In this document: piece after piece, positions 51,466-59,151 of the stretch
Position numbering within the stretch: position 1 is the first letter of the stretch
Layout: each line of letters begins with the position of its first letter
Translations under genes and position numbers: made by a program
Source of the DNA: Alkalinema pantanalense
GTDB taxonomy: Bacteria > Cyanobacteriota > Cyanobacteriia > Leptolyngbyales > Leptolyngbyaceae
Length of the DNA: 64,000 nucleotides
Direction: 5' to 3'
Assembly (NCBI RefSeq): GCF_050753345.1
Contig: NZ_JBLZFX010000003.1
Span: 92,057-156,056, forward strand
Notes under the pieces: model-generated
The model's database searches: none
What the model saw: only the letters and a program-made list of their open reading frames with translations
Told to the model about the DNA's origin: nothing

Positions 51466-52215
51466 TTAACCTTCGTTAGAACGATCTTCAAACTGCTGAC
51501 GACGACGCTGTTGGCGACGGCGAGGCTGCTGGTTCGTGGGAGCAGCTTCAACAATTTCTTGTCCGGGAATGCGCTCACCGTTAAAGACCCAAATTTTGAT
51601 TCCCAGGGTCCCATAGATGGTTTGCGCAGTGCAGTAGCAGTAATCGATATCCGCCCGCAGGGTATGCAGGGGTACGCGACCTTCCCGAGTCCATTCCGGA
51701 CGGGCGATTTCCGCACCGTTCAGACGGCCACTGACTTGGATTTTGATCCCTTCAACGCCAGCCCGTTGAGCCCGTTGGATCGCTTGACGCACCACACGAC
51801 GGAAAGACACCCGACGCTCCAGTTGCTCTGCGATATATTCCCCAATCAAAGCTGCATCGGCATCGACGCGGGAGACTTCCACAACGTTAATGCGGATTTG
51901 CCGATCGCCACCCAAAACCTTTTGCAGTTTGGTGCGCAGTTCTTCAATCCCAGAACCACCACGACCCACAACCACACCAGGGCGGGAAGTGCGAATTTCC
52001 AGATCAATTTGGTCAGCCTTACGCTCAATCCGAATATCGGAAATACCAGGCTTATTGAGGTTGGCGAGGTTGAGAGGATTCTTCGTGAAAAATTCCCGAA
52101 TTTTATGATCCTCTTGCAGTAATGCTGGGTAACGATTGGAATCGGCAAACCAGCGAGAGCGGTGCTCTTTAATGATGCCTAGGCGTAAGCCATTTGGATG
52201 AATCTTTTGTCCCAC
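51466..52215 (-). CDS. rpsC: 30S ribosomal protein S3
   Basis: 249 residues from the GTG at 52215 (MGQKIHPNGLRLGIIKEHRS), the normal S3 N-terminus, with GAGG 9 nt upstream; the reading frame opens earlier but that part lies in rplV. The KH domain is seen in RPGVVVGRGGSGIEELRTKL, and the C-terminal EIARPEWTREGRVPLHTLRA is conserved. The tail is Gln/Arg-rich. Confidence 0.96.
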   Translation of the reverse strand: MGQKIHPNGLRLGIIKEHRSRWFADSNRYPALLQEDHKIREFFTKNPLNLANLNKPGISDIRIERKADQIDLEIRTSRPGVVVGRGGSGIEELRTKLQKVLGGDRQIRINVVEVSRVDADAALIGEYIAEQLERRVSFRRVVRQAIQRAQRAGVEGIKIQVSGRLNGAEIARPEWTREGRVPLHTLRADIDYCYCTAQTIYGTLGIKIWVFNGERIPGQEIVEAAPTNQQPRRRQQRRRQQFEDRSNEG

Positions 52216-52241
52216 GGTTTTTATCCTCTTGCGATGTCTAC

Positions 52242-52604
52242 TTAGTCTTCTGAACCGGGTGCCACGGTGATTGTGATGTGGCAAGTCGGTTTACGAATTT
52301 GATAAGCACGACCTTGGGCACGAGGACGGAACCGTTTTAGGGAAGGCCCCATATCGGCAAAGGCTTGGGCCACCGTCAGGGAAGCCCGATCGATTCCCAT
52401 ATTGTGTTCCGCATTGGCTGCCGCAGACCGCAGAACCTTGAGAATGGGTTCACAGGCGCGGTAGGGCATAAATTCCAGGATAATCAACGCTTCCCGGTAG
52501 GAGCGGCCCCGAATTTGATCCAGCACACGACGCACCTTGCGGGGAGACATGCGGATATATTTCGCGGTCGCTTTCGCTTCATTGGATTGTAGTGCAACTG
52601 CCAT
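52242..52604 (-). CDS. rplV: 50S ribosomal protein L22
   Basis: 120 residues. AKYIRMSPRKVRRVLDQIRG and the exit-tunnel loop/strand LKRFRPRAQGRAYQIRKPTC are diagnostic. Confidence 0.97.
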   Translation of the reverse strand: MAVALQSNEAKATAKYIRMSPRKVRRVLDQIRGRSYREALIILEFMPYRACEPILKVLRSAAANAEHNMGIDRASLTVAQAFADMGPSLKRFRPRAQGRAYQIRKPTCHITITVAPGSED

Positions 52605-52617
52605 AGCTCAGTTCTCC

Positions 52618-52893
52618 TTAGCGACGCGCCTTCTTATCAGCACCGTGCCCCTTAAAGGTACGGGTGGGAGCAAATTCACCCAATTTGTGACCCACCATTT
52701 GTTCCGACACGTAGACGGGCACGTGGGTTTTGCCGTTATGCACGGCGATCGTCAGACCGATCATGTTGGGCAAAATTGTAGATGCCCGAGACCAGGTTTT
52801 GATGACGGAGTTATCATTTTTGGCCTTCGCCGCCTCAACCTTACGCAGCAGGTGGTCGGCAACAAAGGGGCCTTTCTTCAATGAACGAGACAT
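52618..52893 (-). CDS. rpsS: 30S ribosomal protein S19
   Basis: 91 residues. MSRSLKKGPFVADHLLRKVE, IKTWSRASTILPNMIGLTIA and HKLGEFAPTRTFKGH are diagnostic. Confidence 0.97.
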   Translation of the reverse strand: MSRSLKKGPFVADHLLRKVEAAKAKNDNSVIKTWSRASTILPNMIGLTIAVHNGKTHVPVYVSEQMVGHKLGEFAPTRTFKGHGADKKARR

Positions 52894-52913
52894 TTCCGAG
52901 TTCTCCCTTTAAC

Positions 52914-53777
52914 TTATGACTCACGACCGCCGCGTCCACGCTTGGACGACTTACGGCGACGACGAACAATCAGCGCACTGCTGAGTTTCTTCTTCTTGCG
53001 GGTCTTCTTACCCAGCGCCGGTTTACCCCAAGGGGTCACAGGGCCAGAACGACCGATCGGAGCCCGACCTTCACCACCACCGTGGGGGTGATCCACCGGG
53101 TTCATGACACTACCACGAACTTCGGGACGACGACCGCGATGGCGAGTCCGACCGGCCTTACCCAGGGTGAGGTTACGGTGCTCGGTATTGCCGACCTGAC
53201 CGATCGTGGCCATGCAGTTGCGGCGCACCATGCGAACTTCCGTAGAAGGCAACTTCAAGGTGACGTAGTCGCCATCTTTTGCCGCGACTTGCGCACCCGC
53301 ACCTGCGGAACGCACCATTTGACCACCCCGACCGGGATAGAGTTCAACGTTGTGAACGATCGTTCCTAGGGGGATGGCAGACAGGGGCATCGCGTTGCCA
53401 ACTTCGATGGGAGAGCCTTCTCCAGCAACAACAGTCGCACCGACTTCCAAACCAACGGGATGCAAAATATAGCGCTTCTCACCATCTTGGTAGTGCAGCA
53501 GCGCAATCCGAGCATTACGGTTGGGATCGTATTCGATCGCCACCACTTTTGCTGGGATACCTTGCTTGTCCCGCTTGAAATCAATAATGCGGTACAGCTT
53601 CTTGTGACCACCGCCCCGATGACGGCAGGTAATCACCCCACGGTTGTTCCGACCTTTAGATCGATGAACATAAACAACTAGCGACTTTTCGGGTTCGCTC
53701 TTGGTAACTTCTTTAAAATCCGCCACACTACGATCGCGAGTTCCTGCGGTGTAGGGGCGATAGTTCCGAATACCCAT
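52914..53777 (-). CDS. rplB: 50S ribosomal protein L2
   Basis: 287 residues. The RNA-binding and peptidyl-transferase-proximal region shows NRGVITCRHRGGGHKKLYR and the conserved His in GSVMNPVDHPHGGGEGRAPI. The tail is basic. Confidence 0.97.
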   Translation of the reverse strand: MGIRNYRPYTAGTRDRSVADFKEVTKSEPEKSLVVYVHRSKGRNNRGVITCRHRGGGHKKLYRIIDFKRDKQGIPAKVVAIEYDPNRNARIALLHYQDGEKRYILHPVGLEVGATVVAGEGSPIEVGNAMPLSAIPLGTIVHNVELYPGRGGQMVRSAGAGAQVAAKDGDYVTLKLPSTEVRMVRRNCMATIGQVGNTEHRNLTLGKAGRTRHRGRRPEVRGSVMNPVDHPHGGGEGRAPIGRSGPVTPWGKPALGKKTRKKKKLSSALIVRRRRKSSKRGRGGRES

Positions 53778-53800
53778 AGTTCACTCTCTCAAACTGCTGA

Positions 53801-54106
53801 CTAAACTTCGGGGAACAGGGTGATGGAATCCCCTTCCGCCAGCGTCACGATCGCTTTTTTGTAATGCGGTTTGCGACCTGCAAAGCGACCAACGCGACGA
53901 GACTTGTACGGCGGGTTTTGGGTGCTGATCCCAGTTACTTTAACGTCGAACAAAAACTCAACAGCGGCTTTAATTTCCGGCTTCTTGGCCTTGGGATCGA
54001 CTTCGAAGGTGTACTGGTTGTTTTCCAGGGCAACCGTAGCCTTCTCAGTGATGATGGGGCGACGGATCAAATCCGCCAAATCACGGGGGTTAAAGTTAGT
54101 CGTCAC
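53801..54106 (-). CDS. rplW: 50S ribosomal protein L23
   Basis: 101 residues. LIRRPIITEKATVALENNQY and VDPKAKKPEIKAAVEFLFDV are diagnostic. Its start lies inside the 3' end of rplD (11-nt overlap), implying coupling. Confidence 0.97.
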   Translation of the reverse strand: MTTNFNPRDLADLIRRPIITEKATVALENNQYTFEVDPKAKKPEIKAAVEFLFDVKVTGISTQNPPYKSRRVGRFAGRKPHYKKAIVTLAEGDSITLFPEV

Positions 54107-54731
54107 CGTAGACCTCCTGAATTTTTGCGATCGCAGATGCAGTAGCTACGATTTGATCCGCAGCCAAAATGTCATACACGTTCAGGTTGCTCGCAGAGAT
54201 AATCCGCACACGTTCTACGTTCCGCACCGACAACCAAACGTTTTCTTGGCGCTCAGAAACAATCAACAGCACCTTAGAACCCGCTTCCACACCCCAGCGC
54301 TGGAATGCAGCCAATACTTCTTTAGTCTTGGGACGCTCTAGGTTTGCGGCAAACTCTTCCACCACAATCAGGTCAGCCACACGGCTTTGCAATGCGGTGC
54401 GCAGAGCCAAACGACGCTCTTTGCGGTTCATTTTTTGGCTGTAATCCCGAGGCTTCGGCCCGAAGATCACACCACCACCCCGCCACAAGGGAGAGCGGTT
54501 AGAACCGGCCCGAGCGCGACCTGTTCCCTTTTGACGCCAAGGCTTCCGACCGCCACCGCTCACTTCAGAACGAGTCTTGGTGCAAGCAGTCCCTTGTCGA
54601 GCATTGGCTAACTGGCGAACCAGAGCACGGTGCACGACATGAGCTGCGCTTTCTTCCTTTGCAACTTTCAGATCCAGCGAGGCGTTGCCTTTATCTGCGC
54701 CTTGCCAGTCTTTCACGACACAATCAACCAT
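54096..54731 (-). CDS. rplD: 50S ribosomal protein L4
   Basis: 211 residues. The tunnel loop region GTACTKTRSEVSGGGRKPWR followed by QKGTGRARAGSNRSPLWRGG identifies L4. In other bacteria L4 represses its own operon; no E. coli-type leader is recognisable here. Confidence 0.96.
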   Translation of the reverse strand: MVDCVVKDWQGADKGNASLDLKVAKEESAAHVVHRALVRQLANARQGTACTKTRSEVSGGGRKPWRQKGTGRARAGSNRSPLWRGGGVIFGPKPRDYSQKMNRKERRLALRTALQSRVADLIVVEEFAANLERPKTKEVLAAFQRWGVEAGSKVLLIVSERQENVWLSVRNVERVRIISASNLNVYDILAADQIVATASAIAKIQEVYGDD

Positions 54732-54777
54732 TGTTTTATCTCCTGTCTCGTTTCGTCAGACTTGACGATCGCCTCGC

Positions 54778-55416
54778 TTACTTACCACCAACCAAGTTGG
54801 CTGGAATGATTTTCACTAAGCCACCGGGTTTGCCAGGAATCGCACCTTTGACCAACAACAGGTTGCGATCGCTATCGACTCGTACCACGGTCAGCTTTTT
54901 CACCGTGACTTGTTCGTTACCGTACTGACCAGCCATCCGCTTACCGGGGAAAACCCGACCCGGCGTTGTACCCGCACCAGTCGAACCCGGCAGACGGTGG
55001 TTTTTAGAACCGTGCGCCATGGGTCCGCGTTTGAAGTTATGACGCTTTTGATAACCTGCGAAACCCCGACCAATACTGGTTCCGATCACATCCACCAATT
55101 GGCCAGACTCAAATTGCTCAACGGTCAAGGCTTGACCCAATTCGTAGCCGGACACATCCTTCAAACGACACTCTGTCAGATGACGCAGAGGAGCCGATTC
55201 AGATTTTTTCAGGTGACCCCTTTCAGCTTTGCTCAGGTTTTTTTCCTTCACATCGCCGTAAGCAAACTGAAGCGCCACATACCCATCAGTTTCTTTGGTC
55301 TTAACTTGAGTAATTGGGCAGGGACCTGCCTGAATCACTGTGACAGGGATCGCTTTCCCTGCCTCATCAAATACTTGGGTCATCCCAAGCTTTGTGCCGA
55401 GAATTCCAACAGCCAC
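54778..55416 (-). CDS. rplC: 50S ribosomal protein L3
   Basis: 212 residues. MAVGILGTKLGMTQVFDEAG and RGFAGYQKRHNFKRGPMAHG plus SKNHRLPGSTGAGTTPGRVF are diagnostic. It is the first gene of the cluster here; rpsJ, the first gene of the E. coli S10 operon, is not upstream. Confidence 0.97.
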   Translation of the reverse strand: MAVGILGTKLGMTQVFDEAGKAIPVTVIQAGPCPITQVKTKETDGYVALQFAYGDVKEKNLSKAERGHLKKSESAPLRHLTECRLKDVSGYELGQALTVEQFESGQLVDVIGTSIGRGFAGYQKRHNFKRGPMAHGSKNHRLPGSTGAGTTPGRVFPGKRMAGQYGNEQVTVKKLTVVRVDSDRNLLLVKGAIPGKPGGLVKIIPANLVGGK

Positions 55417-56098
55417 GATGTCGGGTCTCCTTTAACTAAACATCCCGTACTGGGCAGCGGTTGCAGCACACAACTTACCCTGGACAAAACAGCACGTTCG
55501 GAAGAATCACATTCCACCGATCGCGCACACGCAGAAACAACCTCCAACAATTAGGAGGCTCTCTCTACAAACTTGACACTCCATCTTCAGGCGATAAACG
55601 CACCCCACAAAAGGCGCTGAATCACTCCGACAGTCAATCCCAGTGGACTTAAACAGCAAACTGTTCAGTATCCGAACCAGAAAGGAGTCCTTCCAAGTAG
55701 TGAAGGGAATACCCTTCCTCAGAAAACTTCAAACGATTGCCTGAAGCTAACCTCATGCTGTTTCCTCTCATCACGGGTGCGAACCTGTGCTACACGTACC
55801 GAAAAGCCATGATGCTGAGAGTTTCAGTACCGCAGAGGTGGGCGGGAAACAAGCGTTGCCGTAAAATCACGACAGTTAAACATTCTACCTAAGGTGTTAA
55901 GTTCTGTCTAGCAAGACACCAAATTTTCTAGGATTTTTTCTGAGGTTGTTAGATAGAGCCAGAGGAAATGATCCGGACAGCCATTGAGAAGCCATGAACA
56001 GTGGACGCTGAAAATTCTATGGCCTGGGGGAACAAGGGCGATGAAATCGCTGCAAGAGCGATTAGACTAGAGTGCAGTGGGTATTAAGGCTTATTGAT
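55417..56098. other. Divergent promoter region between rplC and ndhN
   Basis: This 682-bp stretch must contain the promoters for the ribosomal protein cluster and for ndhN. Small hairpins are present: CCTCC (55541-55545)/GGAGG (55554-55558), and GAAGGG (55702-55707)/CCCTTC (55712-55717). A GGGAAACAAG motif lies at about 55847. I see no supported ORF and no certain RNA gene. Confidence 0.5.
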
Positions 56099-56575
56099 AT
56101 GGCACTCATTACGACTGGTGGCAAACTCATCCGAGATTTAGAGTCCCATGGTGCATTGGGCGTCTACGTCCCACTGGAAGGGGGCTTTGAAGGTCGCTAT
56201 CGTCGCCGCATTCGATCGAAGGGCTATGTCTCCCTTAGCCTGACAGCACGGGGGCTAGGAGATGTGGCGATGTACCTAACCGGCGTCCATGGTGTACGAC
56301 CTCCCCACCTTGGCAAGAAAAGCGCAACCTCTGATCCAGCGGTCGGCTATCGCTACTTTATTCCTCCAATTATCGAAACTCAGTTGGCTAGCCTTCCCCC
56401 CAAGTGTAAGGGACTACTGCTTTGGATTATTGAAGGCAATATCTTATCGAACGAGGAATTAGCGTTCCTCGTTAACCTGCCGAAGCTTGATCCGCGCGTT
56501 AAAGTCATTGTTGAACTGGGCGGAGATCGGTCTTTCCGTTGGACCCCGTTGAAAGAAACCTTAGCTGCTGCCTAG
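56099..56575 (+). CDS. ndhN: NAD(P)H-quinone oxidoreductase subunit N (NDH-1)
   Basis: 158 residues. ALITTGGKLIRDLESHGALG, LEGGFEGRYRRRIRSKGY and RGLGDVAMYLTGVHGVRPPH are the conserved segments of the cyanobacterial/chloroplast NdhN, a stromal-side subunit of the photosynthetic NDH-1 complex involved in cyclic electron flow and respiration. The ATG at 56099 was chosen; an in-frame codon at 56072 adds nine residues. It is divergent from rplC, a known cyanobacterial neighbourhood, and ends with a strong terminator. Confidence 0.96.
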   Translation: MALITTGGKLIRDLESHGALGVYVPLEGGFEGRYRRRIRSKGYVSLSLTARGLGDVAMYLTGVHGVRPPHLGKKSATSDPAVGYRYFIPPIIETQLASLPPKCKGLLLWIIEGNILSNEELAFLVNLPKLDPRVKVIVELGGDRSFRWTPLKETLAAA

Positions 56576-56639
56576 GGTCTGTTTTCTTTGGGTATTTCCT
56601 TCAGATACAAATTTAGGTGCAGATTAAAAAATGAAGGAT

Positions 56640-56668
56640 GCCTCTTCTAGATCAGGAGAGGCTTTTTT
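56640..56668 (+). terminator. Intrinsic terminator of ndhN
   Basis: GCCTCTTCT (56640-56648) pairs with AGGAGAGGC (56654-56662), nine positions with one G-T wobble and a 5-nt loop, followed by TTTTTT (56663-56668). Confidence 0.92.
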
Positions 56669-56672
56669 GTGC

Positions 56673-57449
56673 TCATGCTGATTTTGTAGATTTCGCTTCA
56701 GCCATCAGAATCAGGTCTACCAATTCACAAAACCCAGTGCCTTCCTCTGCCTGGGTCACAAATTGGGGTAACTGGGATAGTTGATCGACATAGTGCGTCA
56801 CATTAGCTACTCCCACCGACAAAGGCATTTGGAACAAACTTTCGTCATTGGGGCTATCCCCAACCGTGACCACCTGCTGGGGGTCGATCGTCGGAAACGC
56901 CATGCGCAAAACTTGTTGCAATCCCTGCAATTTACTTTGTTCTGGCAATTTAATGTGACATTGCACAGTGCTGTAGACCATCGTCCAGCCTTGTGCTTCA
57001 CAACTGTGGGTCAACGCTTGCAATTGCGATCGGGAAAGCCCTCGCACATCAAACGTCCAATCTGTCAGACGAAAGCGATTATCGATCGATTCCTGAAGAT
57101 GAGGAAATTGAGATTTTAAGCTCGCAAAGGTATTCGCAAGCGCTTGGCGATGCTGCTGCAAGTCCGAAATCGGCACCAACCATTCCAAGCGATCGCCTTG
57201 ATAGAACAGTCCACCATTTTCCGCGATCGCCCCCGCAATGGGGAGGTAATGACTGATTGCACTCACCCAGCCCGCCGATCGTCCCGTGACAATCACCACC
57301 GGAATCGCACGATCGACCAACTGCTCAAAGCACTGCAACAGGGCTGGACTAAACTTTCCCTGCTGCGTCAGCGTCCCATCCATATCCGTTGCAATCAACT
57401 GAATTGCAGAAAAATTCGCTTGAGCCTGCGCGATCGGCTGCAAGAACAT
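56673..57449 (-). CDS. HAD-IIB family phosphatase
   Basis: 258 residues. Motif I is IATDMDGTLTQQG with the nucleophile and acid Asp; motif II TGRSAGW; a cap of the IIB type follows; the Lys is in HIKLPEQSKLQGL, and motif IV is VTVGDSPNDESLFQM. Substrates of the family are sugar phosphates or phosphoglycerate-type compounds (Cof, sucrose-phosphate phosphatase or mannosyl-phosphoglycerate phosphatase); the sequence does not decide. It converges with ndhN. Confidence 0.85.
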   Translation of the reverse strand: MFLQPIAQAQANFSAIQLIATDMDGTLTQQGKFSPALLQCFEQLVDRAIPVVIVTGRSAGWVSAISHYLPIAGAIAENGGLFYQGDRLEWLVPISDLQQHRQALANTFASLKSQFPHLQESIDNRFRLTDWTFDVRGLSRSQLQALTHSCEAQGWTMVYSTVQCHIKLPEQSKLQGLQQVLRMAFPTIDPQQVVTVGDSPNDESLFQMPLSVGVANVTHYVDQLSQLPQFVTQAEEGTGFCELVDLILMAEAKSTKSA

Positions 57450-57787
57450 CCGTTATTCCCTCCTAGCCATCCCTTGGATGATACAAGAACAAACCACTGA
57501 GTCCATACTCTAGAAAACACCCTAGACACTTTGGACTGAGCAGAGCATCCCAAGGGTTATTGCACCCAAAGGTTATTGAAGCCATTAGATACAAGAGAAC
57601 CAGATCCCTTCTATACAGGGAAATGGAAATCCCACCAATTTGCTATCACTGTTCTGAGCCGATAGGCTAGGGCTATAGCAATCAATGCCAATGGGGAGTC
57701 TCTCCTAATTGTTGCTCCTTGTGGTTTTATGGGAATACTTGTTGAATAGTTTCAACCCGTTGTCCAAAAAATAATTCTGTGGTAGAT
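57450..57787. other. Gene-free stretch
   Basis: 338 bp between divergent genes. A short direct repeat, CCCAAGGGTTATTG and CCCAAAGGTTATTG, occurs near 57549-57579. No ORF or hairpin worth noting. Confidence 0.4.
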
Positions 57788-58594
57788 ATGTCAGTCCCGA
57801 TGATTTCGACGGGAACCTGGCTTGCTCAGGCCGCCCCAAAAACAACCAAACCCAAAACATCTACAGCACAGCCCCCAAGTCCTGCTTCTCAGACAACCAG
57901 TCAACAAACTTCTCCCGTCTGGATGTATACGGCTGGTGGACTGTTATTCCTATTGGTGGCTTTGGGGATCACCTCAGCTTTGCAGTACCGTCGCCTCAAC
58001 AAAAAGCTCCGGTTTGAACTCCTGAAAAACCAGGAACTCCAGAAAAAATATAAGTTTGCGGTCGATACGATCGGCAAAATGGAGCGCAATCCAGACTTAA
58101 TTCACTCCCGAGAATTTAACCTAGATTACCTTCGGATGCGGATGGCGGAGGAAGTCTTCCATTTCTCGATCGTCAACCAGATGAAAATCAAGGTCAAAGA
58201 TCGGATTACGATGGCCCTGCGACCGCAGCAAGCCAGCCAAGGGGAACTGGGAATTGCCAGCGGGACAGGCCGGCAAGTGGATGAAGTCTTTGATGTGGAA
58301 TATGAACCCCAGGATGCTCCCAAGGGAACAAAGCGCGTGCTATTCCGCGTTTGTATTAAAATCCTCAAGCTGCCCACCCAGCCCACTTCACAAACGATCG
58401 GGCAAATTATCGATTGCATTGAGACCTTCCTCAGTCCAGGCCATGAGAACGATACCTGGCAACCTACCATTCAAGGGCGCATTGCCAATATGCACTGGGA
58501 TCAAAAGGCCAAACCGACCCCTCTGCTCGTGTTAGAACAAACCCAAGAGGGCTCGAACGTGACCTTCCGCACTAACCGCATGGCCAAAGCCTAA
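57788..58594 (+). CDS. Single-pass membrane protein, conserved in cyanobacteria
   Basis: A 268-residue protein from the ATG at 57788; a GTG at 57779 is equally possible. A Pro/Thr/Gln-rich N-terminus (residues 10-45) precedes one transmembrane helix (WMYTAGGLLFLLVALGITSA) and a coiled-coil-like segment (YRRLNKKLRFELLKNQELQK). The remaining 180 residues form a soluble domain with LDYLRMRMAEEVFHFSIVNQ and IKVKDRITMALRPQQ. I know no function. It lies 557 bp upstream of the CHAT gene on the same strand. Confidence 0.6.
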   Translation: MSVPMISTGTWLAQAAPKTTKPKTSTAQPPSPASQTTSQQTSPVWMYTAGGLLFLLVALGITSALQYRRLNKKLRFELLKNQELQKKYKFAVDTIGKMERNPDLIHSREFNLDYLRMRMAEEVFHFSIVNQMKIKVKDRITMALRPQQASQGELGIASGTGRQVDEVFDVEYEPQDAPKGTKRVLFRVCIKILKLPTQPTSQTIGQIIDCIETFLSPGHENDTWQPTIQGRIANMHWDQKAKPTPLLVLEQTQEGSNVTFRTNRMAKA

Positions 58595-59151
58595 TTCTCT
58601 GGTTCTCAGCTCAATCACTTGATGGATTCTCAGCCATCCGGTGCAGCTAGAGCGTAAATTTACGGATCCACCCTCGGCTCATCACGCCTGCCAAGTTCCG
58701 AAAAATCTCGTAGATCGGCCAACTCTGCTGGAAAACTTCCTACAAAAAACCCCCAACTCACTAGGCATGAGTTGGAGGTGGAAATCAGGGTGCATCTACC
58801 ATTCCGCTTTACCGGAAACTGACCTGCTGTTCGGGAACAGTTCTGTAGAGTAACGATGAAGTTACTGCAAAGTTTCCTTGAATCCTGCGTACTTTCTCGG
58901 ATCCTTAAGACAATTAGTTGGGAACTCTCTCCAAACGATCGCCGTCAGCCCCTTGGCATCTTGGCCAAGATCAAACCTTTTCCCTGACCGAAATTCACAA
59001 TATTTCACAAAGTCGAAGACAAGATTTACTTCGACAAGTCTCAAATTTACCGCTATAAGTACAGAAGTATAGGCATCAGTCCAGGCATAGCAGGTTTCGC
59101 ATCAGGGAGAGGGGTAATGGAACGCTTAGAATTACTGGGAGAGAAAAGACT
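58595..59151. other. Gene-free stretch with an orphan minus-strand terminator
   Basis: 557 bp before the CHAT gene. It contains a terminator oriented to the minus strand (58745-58775), listed separately, but no supported minus-strand gene next to it. A 60-codon frame beginning with TTG at 59044 on the minus strand ends 87 bp upstream of that terminator and has no Shine-Dalgarno. Confidence 0.5.
58745..58775 (-). terminator. Minus-strand intrinsic terminator without a known gene
   Basis: On the minus strand CCAACTCA (complement of 58768-58775) pairs perfectly with TGAGTTGG (complement of 58753-58760), loop of 7 nt, then GGG and TTTTTT (complement of 58744-58749). Confidence 0.7.

Noticed and set aside
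55840..55880. Yfr2-like small RNA, suggested by a GGGAAACAAG motif
   Set aside because: Only the short motif is present; flanking stems do not form convincingly and no terminator follows.
58862..59044. 60-codon minus-strand frame near the orphan terminator
   Set aside because: TTG start without a ribosome site and no recognisable family; kept only as part of a finding.
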